A DNA stretch of 64,000 nt from assembly GCA_025464095.1 (NCBI GenBank), contig JAODMF010000025.1, positions 25,090 to 89,089 on the forward strand, in the 5' to 3' direction. Below the pieces are notes generated by a model. It was not told the origin of the DNA, ran no database searches, and saw only the letters and a list, made by a program, of their open reading frames with translations. A program made the translations under genes and the position numbers. Below, piece by piece: positions 42,938 to 52,354 of this stretch (positions within the stretch are counted from its first letter, which is position 1; every line of letters starts with the position of its first letter). This DNA is from Glaciihabitans sp. GTDB lineage: Bacteria > Actinomycetota > Actinomycetes > Actinomycetales > Microbacteriaceae.

Positions 42938-43194
42938 GTCGGCTCCTTTCCAGGACTACAAGCGAAGCTTTCCGAAGAAGATTCTGCTCCGCCTTGAGTT
43001 TCTGCGGAAACCCGTAGTCGATAGAGGCAGGACCAAAGTCAATGGTTCGAAGGGAACCCGCGTGGACGGCTCAACTAACTGACTCTCGAATCGCCACAGC
43101 CCGATAGCTATAGAAGGAGATCAAGGCGCTGCTTCGCGAAGTCTGTCGGCATACTTCCCGAAATTGGTTGGCGGAGGTCTTCCCGAGGGCAAGC

Positions 43195-43380
43195 TTATGT
43201 TGCGACGAACGGCGATTGGGCAAAGATGAGGATGACACCTTCTAGGCTCTCAAGTACAAGTGGTTGCGCCACCTCCGCGATTGGCCGGACACCTATTAGG
43301 TGAGTCAGCGGTGGTTGGGGGTCAACTGTGAGAATTTGCAGAGTGAAAGCCAACGCTTCCTCGTCGACGGCTCCACGCAA
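43195..43380 (-). CDS. Small hypothetical protein
   Basis: 61 residues, TTG start directly after the barstar-like stop, so coupled translation is possible. The sequence is rich in Leu/Val/Ile/Pro (LVLESLEGVILIF). No family, no ribosome site beyond the coupling. It could be a decayed end of the preceding gene. Confidence 0.35.
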   Translation of the reverse strand: MRGAVDEEALAFTLQILTVDPQPPLTHLIGVRPIAEVAQPLVLESLEGVILIFAQSPFVAT

Positions 43381-43800
43381 TCACGCCGATGCCTCGTAAA
43401 ACACCGGGATCAACTGCTTACCCATAGTTGCCAAATCGTCTTCGAGCCGACCCATCGTGAGAACGAGTTGCAGTAGAAGCCGTAGTTGTTCGCCGCTCGG
43501 CGATGCGATTCCCACGAACGAAAAGACCAGGGGAAATGGCCAGGAATCGGCAATCTCTTCAAACACGTCATTCAGGGAGTCCCAGCCGCCCCCTGCCCAG
43601 CCGGGGTAAGGCAGGCTGGCGCGCATATGTTCAAACCAATCGATGACCGTGTGGATCTCTGTTAGATCGAACACCACTTGAGTGACGCCTGCGTCGGAAA
43701 AATAACTGTCGGCCCGTTGTTTGGATCCGTGCTCTGCGAGGTAAGGGCGAGTTCTCGCGTAGAAGAATTCCGTCGGTGGCTTCACCCAAGGGACCAGCAC
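43381..43800 (-). CDS. Barstar-like (barnase inhibitor) protein
   Basis: 139 residues. It contains VVFDLTEIHTVIDWFEHM and the barstar signature GGGWDSLNDVFEEIADSW followed by PFPLVFSF. Barstar-family proteins block the active site of secreted RNases and act as self-immunity. No RNase gene is seen nearby, so this is either an orphan immunity protein or its partner has been lost. The identification rests on motif and size. Confidence 0.68.
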   Translation of the reverse strand: MLVPWVKPPTEFFYARTRPYLAEHGSKQRADSYFSDAGVTQVVFDLTEIHTVIDWFEHMRASLPYPGWAGGGWDSLNDVFEEIADSWPFPLVFSFVGIASPSGEQLRLLLQLVLTMGRLEDDLATMGKQLIPVFYEASA

Positions 43801-44013
43801 TATAGCCTCCTAAAAGTACCGGAGCGGTCAGGCTCCCTTAGAGGATCGCGGGATGTTGCCCATCTCCGTAGGACGACGACCGTCTCGTTACAGGATAGGG
43901 ACACTTTGTATTTCAATTGTGCGACCTCAGCCCGCAGATCCGGGGCCCGTATGAGCCCCTAGGTGCTGCACATCTATATCCTGCGTTTCACCCTTCGACG
44001 ACTGAGAGAAGCC

Positions 44014-44406
44014 ATGAAATACAAGAGTCCCACTTTGTGGCTGGTACTTGGCGCCGTCTTAGTGGTGGCCGCTGTCGCGTTGTGGCTCTGGCCCTTGCTC
44101 GTCCCCATCCAGAACCCAGCGAGCCTCCACTCCGACACGGCGGAATGCGGCAGCCTGCGCGACGTACAGGGCTATTCAAAGCAGCCGATTCCCGATGATC
44201 AAAATGCACCACCGTGGAGTGGCTTCACGGACAGCGGCTTGGTTGTGAACGCTCCACTGAAGCGAGAGTGTCTTGCGGCCGCCGCGACAGCGCAGGCCGT
44301 GGTGGGGATCACCGGACTCGCCGGGGCCGGTTCACTCGCTCTCGGCATTGTGATTCTCGTCCGCAAGCGACGACAAAGCGAGTCTGACAAGGTGGGGAGC
44401 CGTTAG
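44014..44406 (+). CDS. Two-helix membrane protein
   Basis: 130 residues from ATG 44014. Hydrophobic segments at about residues 7-31 and 95-115 flank an extracytoplasmic loop with Cys residues (AECGSLRD; LKRECLAA), which could form a disulphide. The tail RKRRQSESDK is cytosolic. No family known; GAGAG upstream. Confidence 0.6.
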   Translation: MKYKSPTLWLVLGAVLVVAAVALWLWPLLVPIQNPASLHSDTAECGSLRDVQGYSKQPIPDDQNAPPWSGFTDSGLVVNAPLKRECLAAAATAQAVVGITGLAGAGSLALGIVILVRKRRQSESDKVGSR

Positions 44407-44651
44407 GAACCAGTCGGTCGTCCTCCGGGGGTGCCTAGTCTGGACCAACGACAACGCGGAGGACGCTGAAACTCCCACCAATCCGGAAGTCGTGCCTCTC
44501 AGGACATAGGCCGACCTCGAGCCTGCACCTCGCCGAAAGCCAAAGCCCACCTGTTAGTCCGAACAACTTAGACGACCGCCGTGCAGCGGCCGTGGTGGTC
44601 TTCGAACCGCACCTGGTAATCGCGGTCCGAATAGCAAAGACAAGGAACAGC

Positions 44652-44792
44652 GTGAACGGTATACAAGAGTCCGGAATCTCGAATTCAACTTCGGCGCGGA
44701 ACACGAAAATCACAGCGATTGGGATTGTCGCATTTGGGGTAAGTGTTCTTGCGACACTCGGGCAGTACACGGCGATTGTCTTTGGTGAGTAG
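44652..44792 (+). CDS. Small membrane protein (46 residues)
   Basis: GTG 44652 with AAGGAAC upstream. The single membrane segment (AIGIVAFGVSVLATLGQYTAIVF) takes up the C-terminal half. It overlaps the next gene by 8 nt, suggesting coupling. Short but well framed; could be a type I toxin-like or accessory membrane peptide, unproven. Confidence 0.45.
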   Translation: MNGIQESGISNSTSARNTKITAIGIVAFGVSVLATLGQYTAIVFGE

Positions 44793-45036
44793 TACGCAAT
44801 TTTCAGAATTTCGTGACCGGTCTCCTGATTGGGTGCGATATGACCTGCTCGAGTGGCTCGAGCTCTTGCTGGCTCTGCTCATTGGGGCTGCGATCACGCT
44901 GGACATCGTCGCCGCGTTCCATGGGCGATGGAATCGTCGAATAGCTACCGTCGGAGGAATACTGCTCGTGTCCGCGCCTCTCTTCCTAGTCGGGGTCACC
45001 GTCTACAGTCTCATCACGCTGTCGGGCAAGATTTGA
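44785..45036 (+). CDS. Small two-helix membrane protein
   Basis: 83 residues from GTG 44785, overlapping the previous small membrane gene. Two hydrophobic helices (about residues 25-44 and 55-77) are joined by a basic turn (FHGRWNRR). Unknown family. Confidence 0.55.
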   Translation: MSSTQFSEFRDRSPDWVRYDLLEWLELLLALLIGAAITLDIVAAFHGRWNRRIATVGGILLVSAPLFLVGVTVYSLITLSGKI

Positions 45037-45068
45037 TGCCGTAGGCGACCGAGACGTCTCGCCAGCTT

Positions 45069-45306
45069 GTGGTGATTTCGGTCGCCGCTGGAAGGAGGTT
45101 GACCACGCCAAGAGCTTTTCCGAGAGAGTTCCGGGACGATGTGGTCGCGATCGCGAGACGCCGTGAGGTGTCGTTTGCGCAGATCGCGAAAGATATCGGC
45201 ATTTCTGAAACGACTGTCCAGAATTGGGTGTCGAGGGCCGAGGTCGACGAGAGTGTGAAACCTGGTGAGCCAGCTCCACAGGAACACAGATCTCGCCCAA
45301 ACAAAG
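45069..45306 (+). pseudogene. Truncated IS3-family transposase OrfA
   Basis: Helix-turn-helix of IS3 OrfA: REFRDDVVAIARRREVSFAQ, then AKDIGISETTVQNWVSRA and a partial linker to KES. The usual leucine zipper (LRELRKRNRLLEQENEVLRR type) and all of OrfB are missing. The frame runs instead into the terminator and stops. Possible start TTG 45099. It is an inactive fragment at the edge of the accessory region. Confidence 0.85.
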
Positions 45307-45336
45307 AATCGCTCCGGAGAATTCTCCGGAGCGATT
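45307..45336 (-). terminator. Intrinsic terminator of tRNA-Pro
   Basis: Perfect 15-bp inverted repeat (AATCGCTCCGGAGAA and its complement). Minus-strand read-through from the tRNA meets the hairpin and then a T-rich run (TTCTTTGTTT). The other strand also has TTTCTTTTT, so it may act both ways. Confidence 0.75.
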
Positions 45337-45380
45337 TCTTTTTGGCCAGTTCTTGGAACAGTTCCTAGAACGGCCTTCTG

Positions 45381-45454
<74 letters not shown>

Positions 45455-45585
45455 TGGCTTCCATCGCGTGACGAAACCGTTTGGAACTCGATCTCGCTCG
45501 ATCACCGGACAGGACTCGATTACCGGTAAGAACCCGATCACCGTGCCCGCTCGATCACCGAATCAGCGATGACAACTCGACTAGC

Positions 45586-46068
45586 TTAGCGCAGGGTTGC
45601 GCGCAGATCGGGCCAGGCCGTAGCGAAGCCGGGGTGCAGGTCGAGGGTGTCAACGGCATCCACGGGCACCCAGCGCAGCTCGTTGCTCTCGGCATCCGCG
45701 ATCACCGGATCGAAGTCGACCAGTGCCTCCGCGACGACAGTCGTGTACGACCAAAAGTCCAGGTCGAGAACGGATGTCGCGAGCACTCTCAGATTCTCCG
45801 GCGGCACCGTCGCCTCCTCCGCAGCCTCCCGCAGGGCAGCATCGATCGCCGACTCGCCCTTCTTGCGCGCTCCCCCCGGCAACCCCCAGGTGCCACCGAA
45901 GTGACTCCACGCCACGCGGTGCTGCAGCAGGATGCCCCGCCGCCGACTCCAGACCAGCAACCCGGCAGCGCCGAACCTGCCCCAGAAGCGCTGCCCGTCC
46001 GGTCCCTCGACCCAGGCGTCGCCGGGGTCGCGAATGTGGCCCGGCGGGAAGGGCGGCGGACCCGACAC
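45586..46068 (-). CDS. Nudix hydrolase
   Basis: 160 residues, GTG start. Nudix box GGARKKGESAIDAALREAAEEATV around residues 64-87 with the REAAEE catalytic core. It probably hydrolyses a nucleoside diphosphate linked to another moiety. The start lies immediately after the azoreductase stop, so they are co-transcribed. Confidence 0.9.
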   Translation of the reverse strand: MSGPPPFPPGHIRDPGDAWVEGPDGQRFWGRFGAAGLLVWSRRRGILLQHRVAWSHFGGTWGLPGGARKKGESAIDAALREAAEEATVPPENLRVLATSVLDLDFWSYTTVVAEALVDFDPVIADAESNELRWVPVDAVDTLDLHPGFATAWPDLRATLR

Positions 46069-46725
46069 CTAGCGAGCCACGTCGGCGGCCAGGTACGTGC
46101 CCAGCTCTGCCGCGCGAGATAGCGCCATCGCAAGCTCCTCGTGGCTTCGATCACGCCGGTCGGCGAGACCGGGGAGGTCATCAGCGAGGGTGAGACTGGC
46201 CGTGAGAACCGTCACCGCCATGCCGAGCGCGTCACCGAGAATCAGTTGCAACGGCGGAACACCGTGGTCCCAGCCCTCGGTCGCACTCCCCTCATCGTAG
46301 GAACCACCGCGGCTCTGCACGATGACCGCCGGCCGCCCCTCGAGCGGTCGAGCGGAGCCCTCATAGGAGGCGGTGATCCCCGGCACGTGGATGTAGTCGA
46401 TCCACGCTTTCAGGGACGACGGCATCGAGTAGTTGTACATCGGCGCGCCGACGACCAGCGCATCCGCCGCTAGCAGTTCATCCAGGAGCTCCCGCTGCAA
46501 GCGCACGGCATCGATGGGCGGCTTCGAACCTGCCCGCCGCAATTCGACCGGCCAGTGCAGCGACGCATCCGGCAGGTGAGGGAGCGGATCGAGGTGCAGG
46601 TCACGCTCGACGACCGTGAACTCCGCACCGGCCGCCTGCCACCCGGCCGCGAACGCACGCGTGATGCTTCTCGACCTCGACTCCTCGAGATCGGCGGACG
46701 AGTCGAGTTGAAGCAGAACAGGCAT
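46069..46725 (-). CDS. azoR: FMN-dependent NADH:quinone/azo oxidoreductase
   Basis: 218 residues of flavodoxin-like fold: LQLDSSADLEESRSRSIT phosphate loop, GAPMYNYSMPSSLKAWIDYI (conserved in AzoR) and VIVQSRGGSY. Two-electron reduction of quinones or azo dyes in the cytosol with FMN and NADH. It lies upstream of the Nudix gene and downstream of der. Confidence 0.88.
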   Translation of the reverse strand: MPVLLQLDSSADLEESRSRSITRAFAAGWQAAGAEFTVVERDLHLDPLPHLPDASLHWPVELRRAGSKPPIDAVRLQRELLDELLAADALVVGAPMYNYSMPSSLKAWIDYIHVPGITASYEGSARPLEGRPAVIVQSRGGSYDEGSATEGWDHGVPPLQLILGDALGMAVTVLTASLTLADDLPGLADRRDRSHEELAMALSRAAELGTYLAADVAR

Positions 46726-46734
46726 GCCTACACG

Positions 46735-48243
46735 CTAGCGCTTGCGCTTCTCACGCACTCGCATGTTGACGTTGATCGGGCTTCCCTCGAAGCCGAAAAT
46801 CTCGCGCAGGCGACGCGTGATGAAACGTCGGTACTGCGGGTCAAGGAAGCCGGTGGTGAACAGCACGAACGTCGGCGGGCGCGAGGCCGCCTGCGTTCCG
46901 AACAGGATGCGCGGCTGCTTTCCGCTGCGAACCGGGTGCGGATGCTCCGCCGCAAGCTCGGCAACGAGCGCGTTGAACTTGCCGGTCGGAATTCGCGTGT
47001 CCCACGACTGCAGCGCGAGCTCCAGCGCCGGCACCAGCTTCTCCATGTGGCGACCGGTCTTCGCGGAGATGTTCACTCGCGGAGCCCAGGACACGTGGCT
47101 GAGATCCTGCTCGATCTCACGCTCCAGGTAGCGCCGGCGCTCGTCATCCAGCAGGTCCCACTTGTTGAACGCGAGCACGAGCGCACGGCCCGATTCGAGA
47201 ACGAGGTCGATGATCTTGAGGTCCTGCACGCTGACTGGCTCGGTGACGTCGATCATGACGACGGCGACCTCCGCCTTCTCGAGCGCCGCCGAGGTTCGCA
47301 GCGACGCATAGAAGTCGGCGCCCTGTGAGAGGTGCACGCGGCGACGGATACCGGCGGTGTCGACGAATCGCCAGAACTTTCCGGCGATCTCCACCTGCTC
47401 GTCAACCGGGTCGCGCGTGGTGCCGGCGAGGTCGTTCACGACGACTCGCTCCTCCCCCGCGGTCTTGTTGAGCAGGCTGGACTTGCCGACGTTCGGACGC
47501 CCGAGGATGGCGACGCGACGCGGGCCACCGACCTCTTCCTTCGCGACAGCAGAAACTTCGGGCAGGATCTCGAGCACCTTGTCGAGGAGGTCAGCGACAC
47601 CGCGGCCGTGCAGCGCGGAAACCGGCCACGGCTCACCGAGGCCGAGGCTCCACAGCACGGCAGCATCCGCCTCCTGGCGCACGTCATCGACCTTGTTGGC
47701 GACCAGGATGACCGGCTTCTTCGTCGAGCGCAGCATCCGGACAACGTGCTCGTCCGTCGATGTCGCCCCAACGGTCGCGTCGACGACGAACAGCACCGCG
47801 TCCGCCAGGTCGATCGCGACCTCGGCCTGGGCCGCGACGGACGCGTTGATTCCCTTGGCGTCCGGCTCCCATCCGCCGGTGTCGACGAGAGTGAACTTGC
47901 GGTCGTTCCACTCCGCCTTGTAGTTCACGCGGTCGCGCGTGACCCCGGGGGTGTCTTCGACGACTGCCTCGCGGCGGCCGATGATGCGGTTGACGAGCGC
48001 CGACTTGCCCACGTTCGGGCGACCGACGATGGCGAGCACCGGGAGCGCCGGGAAGTAAACGATCGCGTCGGGATCTTCGGTCGCGGCATCCAGAACCTCG
48101 AAGTCTTCGTCTTCGAGGTCGTAGTCGGAGAGTCCCGCCCTCAGGGTGCGGGCACGCTGCGCGGCCGCCTCGTCGTCGATCGCGTCGAGCCGAGCCGCCA
48201 GGCCGGAGTCGTACTCCGGAAAGTCGTCGTCGTTGTCAGCCAT
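46735..48243 (-). CDS. der: GTPase Der (EngA), ribosome assembly
   Basis: 502 residues from ATG 48243. An acidic N-terminal extension of ~65 residues, usual in actinobacteria, precedes two GTPase domains (GRPNVGKSA at about 74-82; [11 protein letters not shown] in the second) with [17 protein letters not shown] and NKVD/NKWD motifs. A KH-like domain closes the protein. It acts in 50S subunit maturation. Eleven nt downstream of cmk, the typical order. Confidence 0.97.
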   Translation of the reverse strand: MADNDDDFPEYDSGLAARLDAIDDEAAAQRARTLRAGLSDYDLEDEDFEVLDAATEDPDAIVYFPALPVLAIVGRPNVGKSALVNRIIGRREAVVEDTPGVTRDRVNYKAEWNDRKFTLVDTGGWEPDAKGINASVAAQAEVAIDLADAVLFVVDATVGATSTDEHVVRMLRSTKKPVILVANKVDDVRQEADAAVLWSLGLGEPWPVSALHGRGVADLLDKVLEILPEVSAVAKEEVGGPRRVAILGRPNVGKSSLLNKTAGEERVVVNDLAGTTRDPVDEQVEIAGKFWRFVDTAGIRRRVHLSQGADFYASLRTSAALEKAEVAVVMIDVTEPVSVQDLKIIDLVLESGRALVLAFNKWDLLDDERRRYLEREIEQDLSHVSWAPRVNISAKTGRHMEKLVPALELALQSWDTRIPTGKFNALVAELAAEHPHPVRSGKQPRILFGTQAASRPPTFVLFTTGFLDPQYRRFITRRLREIFGFEGSPINVNMRVREKRKR

Positions 48244-48253
48244 GTCAATAGTC

Positions 48254-48943
48254 CTAAGTTTGGTTGCCGCCCGGGGCAGCACGCACGAGTTCGACAACGG
48301 CTGAAACCGTCTGGTCGAAGTCGAGATCCGTCGAATCGACGGTGATAACACCGTCTGCGGCATTCATGAAGTCAACGACCCGAGAGTCCTGGGCATCCCG
48401 CGAGGCGAGCTGCCGGGCCGTCGTCTCGGCGGAAACCCCGGAGATTTCCGCTGAACGCCGTCCCATTCTAACCTCTGCGGATGCGGTGAGCAGAATTCGC
48501 ACCCGTGCATCCGGCGCTACGACCGTGGTGATGTCGCGGCCCTCCACGATGATGCCGGCTTTTCGGCTGCTGGCGATGATGCGGCGGAACAGGTCCACGA
48601 GGTGGCTGCGCACCTCCGGAACCCGCGCGATCGCACTCACCACGGCGCTGATGCGCGGCTCGCGAATGGCTTCGGTGATCGTGTCCGAGGCCACCCTGAC
48701 GAAGTAGTGTTCGGGATCGATGCCGATGGAGTAGTCGAAGGTGTCGAGCGCTTCGATCACGTCGGAGGCATCCAGCGTGTCAACTCCGTTCTCCAGGCAC
48801 AGCCAGGCGAGCGCGCGGTAGGCGGCACCGGTGTCGAGGTAGTCGAAGTCGAGCACCTTCGCCACGGCCTTGCTCACGCTCGACTTTCCGCTGCCAGCGG
48901 GACCGTCGACGGCGACGACGGTCGTGCCCCGCGCGGCGGTCAC
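48254..48943 (-). CDS. cmk: Cytidylate kinase
   Basis: 229 residues from GTG 48943, overlapping the tyrA stop (GTGA). Walker [10 protein letters not shown] (about residues 14-22), CMP-binding [11 protein letters not shown] and EGRDITTVV. Phosphorylates CMP and dCMP. Classical neighbour of der. Confidence 0.96.
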   Translation of the reverse strand: MTAARGTTVVAVDGPAGSGKSSVSKAVAKVLDFDYLDTGAAYRALAWLCLENGVDTLDASDVIEALDTFDYSIGIDPEHYFVRVASDTITEAIREPRISAVVSAIARVPEVRSHLVDLFRRIIASSRKAGIIVEGRDITTVVAPDARVRILLTASAEVRMGRRSAEISGVSAETTARQLASRDAQDSRVVDFMNAADGVITVDSTDLDFDQTVSAVVELVRAAPGGNQT

Positions 48944-50031
48944 TGTTGCGCCCCCGCGATCTTCCAACCGCCGGCCTCGAGTTCGCTGGCCAGCCGCTGC
49001 TCGACCTCGGGGAGCACGCTGATCTCGGCGAGGCCGAACAGCGCGCCCGGCGAGTGCTCCAGGCGCAGGTCTTCCATGTTGACGCCGGTGTTGCCGATCT
49101 CGGTCAACAGGCGCGCGAGTTCGCCCGGCACGTCGTCGACCATGATTACGAGCTGGCTGAAGTGCTTGGCCTGGCCGTGCTTGCCCGGAATCCGCGCGAC
49201 GCCAGCGTTGCCGCCGGCGAGCGACTCGGCCACCGCCCGGCGCGACCCGCGGGCACCGGGCTGGTCGAGAGCACCGATAACCCGATCGAGATCGGCCCGG
49301 TACGCCTTCAGGATCTCGACAACCGACTCCGCGTTGGCGCTCAGGATCTGCACCCACAGCTCGGGGGCGCTCGACGCGATGCGGGTCGTGTCACGCAGCC
49401 CCTGTCCCGCGAGGGCGACAGCAGGGTCGCTCGCGTGCTGGAGGCGCGCGGCCAGCAGGGACGAGATCACCTGCGGCACGTGCGAGACCAGCGCGACGCT
49501 TCGGTCGTGCTCGGCGACGTCCATCTCCACCGGTGCAGCATGCACGTCGAGGGCGAGGTCATAGATGAGCGCGACGCTGCCCGGCCGCACGCCGTCGTGC
49601 TCGGCGATGACCCACGGTTGGCCGACGAAGAGGTCGGCGCGGGCGGAAACCGCTCCCCCGCGCTCGCGACCGGCCATCGGATGCGACCCGATGTAACGGG
49701 AGACGTCGGCGCCCAGCGCGCGCAGTTCGGTGAGCGGCGCGAGTTTCACGCTCGCGACATCCGTCACAATCGCGTTCGGGTAGGCCGCAAGTTCCGCCGC
49801 AACCACCGTCGCCGTCACGTCGGGCGGCACGCAGACGACGATGAGCTGCGGCTGGTCGCCGGGTTGCGCTTCGCGGCCGGCACCGTAGTCGACAGCGAGG
49901 CGAACGGTGCCCGGTGACGCATCAGCGACGATGACCTCGACGTCGCGCTCGCGCAGGGCAAGACCGATGCTGGAGCCGAGCAGGCCAGCGCCCACGACCC
50001 GAACCGGACCGGAAAGGCGGCTCTCGGTCAT
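48940..50031 (-). CDS. tyrA: Prephenate dehydrogenase
   Basis: 363 residues. N-terminal NAD fold [13 protein letters not shown] (about residues 14-26), the active-site region SHPMAGRE and [14 protein letters not shown]-terminal ACT domain ([20 protein letters not shown]) suggests feedback by tyrosine. Converts prephenate to 4-hydroxyphenylpyruvate. Starts inside the rluB stop (ATGA). Confidence 0.95.
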   Translation of the reverse strand: MTESRLSGPVRVVGAGLLGSSIGLALRERDVEVIVADASPGTVRLAVDYGAGREAQPGDQPQLIVVCVPPDVTATVVAAELAAYPNAIVTDVASVKLAPLTELRALGADVSRYIGSHPMAGRERGGAVSARADLFVGQPWVIAEHDGVRPGSVALIYDLALDVHAAPVEMDVAEHDRSVALVSHVPQVISSLLAARLQHASDPAVALAGQGLRDTTRIASSAPELWVQILSANAESVVEILKAYRADLDRVIGALDQPGARGSRRAVAESLAGGNAGVARIPGKHGQAKHFSQLVIMVDDVPGELARLLTEIGNTGVNMEDLRLEHSPGALFGLAEISVLPEVEQRLASELEAGGWKIAGAQQ

Positions 50032-50897
50032 GAGCGAGTGTCCTTTGGAGCATCCGCACCCTCGGCCGGGCCAGCGCCTGCAGCATCCTCACGCCCGCCG
50101 CCCTCGGGCTCAGCGCTCTCCGCCGGCACTCCCGCCGCGCGCGAAATCGTGAGCAGTTGCCCCAGCTCATCGCGCGTCAGGTCACGGATCTGCCCCGACT
50201 GCAGGCTGCCGAGGTGCAGGGGCCCGAACTGGCGCCGCACGAGCTCCAGAACCGGGTGGCCCACTTCTTCGAGCATTCGGCGGACGATGCGATTTCTGCC
50301 GGAGTGCAGCTCGACCTCAACCATGCTCTGGCCCTGGGAGGGCGAGCCGATCACCTTCACCCGGTCGGCCTTGATGGGGCCGTCGTCGAGATCGACACCG
50401 TCGAGCAGGCGCTGCACGATCCGTCCGCTCACCTCGCCGGACACCTTCGCGATGTAGGTCTTCGACACGCCGAATGAAGGGTGCGCGAGAACGTGCGCGA
50501 GCTCGCCGTCATTCGTCAGGATCAGCAGCCCGCTGGTCTGCGCATCCAGCCGCCCCACGTTGAAGAGACGCTCCTCATACTGGCGCGTGTAGCGCGAGAG
50601 GTCCGGTCGACCGTGTTCGTCGGCGAGCGAACTCACGATACCGATCGGCTTGTTGAGCATCAGGTACCGGCGCGAGGCGTCCAGCTGGATCGCGACTCCG
50701 TCGACAGCAACCAGGTCGGATGGGTGAACCCGGCGACCCAGTTCGGTCACGACCTCGCCATTCACTTCTACGCGGCCCGCGCTGATCAGGTTCTCGGAAA
50801 CTCGGCGGCTCGCCACTCCTGCCGCCGCCATCACCTTCTGCAGGCGTTCGCCGTCGGCCGCGGCACCCGCTCCGAACTCGGAATTATCGGAGGTCAT
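50028..50897 (-). CDS. rluB: 23S rRNA pseudouridine synthase RluB family
   Basis: 289 residues from ATG 50897 (GGAGGG upstream). N-terminal S4 domain (RLQKVMAAAGVASRR), catalytic Asp in GRLDAQTSGLLILTND (about residue 119), YIAKVSG, and RNRIVRRM. The Glu/Ala/Gly-rich C-terminal tail is unstructured. Overlaps scpB by 14 nt. Confidence 0.94.
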   Translation of the reverse strand: MTSDNSEFGAGAAADGERLQKVMAAAGVASRRVSENLISAGRVEVNGEVVTELGRRVHPSDLVAVDGVAIQLDASRRYLMLNKPIGIVSSLADEHGRPDLSRYTRQYEERLFNVGRLDAQTSGLLILTNDGELAHVLAHPSFGVSKTYIAKVSGEVSGRIVQRLLDGVDLDDGPIKADRVKVIGSPSQGQSMVEVELHSGRNRIVRRMLEEVGHPVLELVRRQFGPLHLGSLQSGQIRDLTRDELGQLLTISRAAGVPAESAEPEGGGREDAAGAGPAEGADAPKDTRS

Positions 50898-51501
50898 CGA
50901 AACCCTCCGATCCGTCAGCCAGCAGGGGCGAGATGTGCGGCAGCTCGTCGATGGAGTTGATGCCGAGCTGCGTGAGCATGAGGTCCGTCGTCGCATAGTG
51001 GATCGCGCCGGTCTCGCTGTCGGTGTACGCCTCGGTGATGAGCCCGCGTCCGAGCAGCGTGCGCACGACGGAGTCGACATTGACCGCACGAATGGATGCG
51101 ATCGACCCACGACTGATGGGCTGCTTGTAGGCGATAACGGCGAGAGTTTCGAGCGCGGCCTGCGACAGCTTTGTCGGGTTCTGGGTGAGCACGAAATCGC
51201 GCACCGCGTCGTCATACTCGGCGCGCACGTACAGCCGCCAGCCGCCGCCGACCTCACGCAGCTCGAAGCCGCGCTGCGGACCGCCCGTGCGACCGTCGTA
51301 GTCGTCGACCAGGCGCTCGATCGACTGGCGAACCGCGGGCACCGGCGCGTTCAACGCGGTAGCCAGCGAGACGAGACTCTGCGGCTCGTCGGCGATCGTC
51401 AGGATCGCCTCAATGCTGCGCTCCAGCTCGGTTGGTTGAACAGCATCCGACGCGGCAGGCCTCGTCTCGAGGTCTTCTTCGGCAATCAGTTCACTTGTCA
51501 T
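50884..51501 (-). CDS. scpB: Segregation and condensation protein ScpB
   Basis: 205 residues from ATG 51501; an in-frame ATG at 51534 is less likely. Two winged-helix parts: LERSIEAILTIADEPQSL and TLAVIAYKQPISRGSIASIRAVNVDSV. It forms the SMC-ScpAB condensin with ScpA, overlapping that gene by 11 nt. Confidence 0.95.
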   Translation of the reverse strand: MTSELIAEEDLETRPAASDAVQPTELERSIEAILTIADEPQSLVSLATALNAPVPAVRQSIERLVDDYDGRTGGPQRGFELREVGGGWRLYVRAEYDDAVRDFVLTQNPTKLSQAALETLAVIAYKQPISRGSIASIRAVNVDSVVRTLLGRGLITEAYTDSETGAIHYATTDLMLTQLGINSIDELPHISPLLADGSEGFDDLR

Positions 51502-52354
51502 AGTCGGCTCCCAAGTTAGCCAGAGAATCGTCACTCCAGTGGTCGGCCGTCCAGCGCAGGGTCAGCTCGCCCAGCGGTTCGACCTGTTCGAATGCGATGG
51601 ACGCCGCACGGTAGAGCTCGAGCACGGCAAGGAAGCGCGCAATCACGACGCCCTTCTGGTCGGCGCCAGCGATGAGCTGGCGGAACGTCATCGGCTCACC
51701 GCGGCGCAGCAGGGTCACGACGATGGCCGCCTGTTCCCGGATGCTGACCAGCGGCGCATGGAGATGGTCGAGTCCCACGACGGGAAGCTCACGTGGTGCG
51801 AAGGCGAGCGCCGCGAGCGCGGCGAAGTCGTCGACGCTCAGCGTCCAGACGAGCTCGGGAGTCTGCCTGCGGTACTTCTCCTCCAGGCGAACGGATCGGA
51901 AATGACGCGTGGATTCGGCATCCAGTCGCCCGTTGAACCAGGCGGCCGCCTCCTTGAACGCGCGGTACTGCAGCAGCCGGGCGAACAGAAGGTCGCGCGC
52001 CTCGAGCAGCGCGACGTCCTCGGCATCCACCAGTTCACCCTGCGGCAGGAGCCCGGCGACTTTGAGATCGAGCAGTGTGGCGGCGACGACGAGGAACTCG
52101 GTGGCCTGGTCGAGCTGCGGGCTACCGGCGGTGACCTCCGCGGAGAGGTCAAGGGTGCGAAGGTAGGAGATAAACTCGCCGGTGATGATACTGAGCGAGA
52201 CCTCGGTGATATCGAGCTCGTGCTTGGCGATCAGCGAGAGCAGCAGGTCGAATGGTCCGTCGAAGTTTGACAGGCTGACCGAGAACCCTGGCGCATCAGC
52301 GCCGTCGATCCCAGGCTTCTCCAGCTCCGCTGCTCCGCTAGGCGACGGCGCCAC
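51491..52354 (-). CDS. scpA: Segregation and condensation protein ScpA (kleisin)
   Basis: 287 residues, GTG start inside the parA stop region. Signature FDGPFDLLLSLIAKHELDIT (about residues 31-50), then LVVAATLLDLKVAGLLP and a C-terminal winged helix (GVVIARFLAVLELYRAASIAFEQ). Bridges the SMC heads. Long acidic N-terminus. Confidence 0.95.
   Translation of the reverse strand: MAPSPSGAAELEKPGIDGADAPGFSVSLSNFDGPFDLLLSLIAKHELDITEVSLSIITGEFISYLRTLDLSAEVTAGSPQLDQATEFLVVAATLLDLKVAGLLPQGELVDAEDVALLEARDLLFARLLQYRAFKEAAAWFNGRLDAESTRHFRSVRLEEKYRRQTPELVWTLSVDDFAALAALAFAPRELPVVGLDHLHAPLVSIREQAAIVVTLLRRGEPMTFRQLIAGADQKGVVIARFLAVLELYRAASIAFEQVEPLGELTLRWTADHWSDDSLANLGADYDK

Larger units (their letters stand above)
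45037..45380. other. 344-bp gap: IS remnant and terminator
   Basis: It contains a truncated IS3-type OrfA (45069-45306) followed directly by the tRNA-Pro terminator (45307-45336). Nothing else is visible. Confidence 0.75.
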
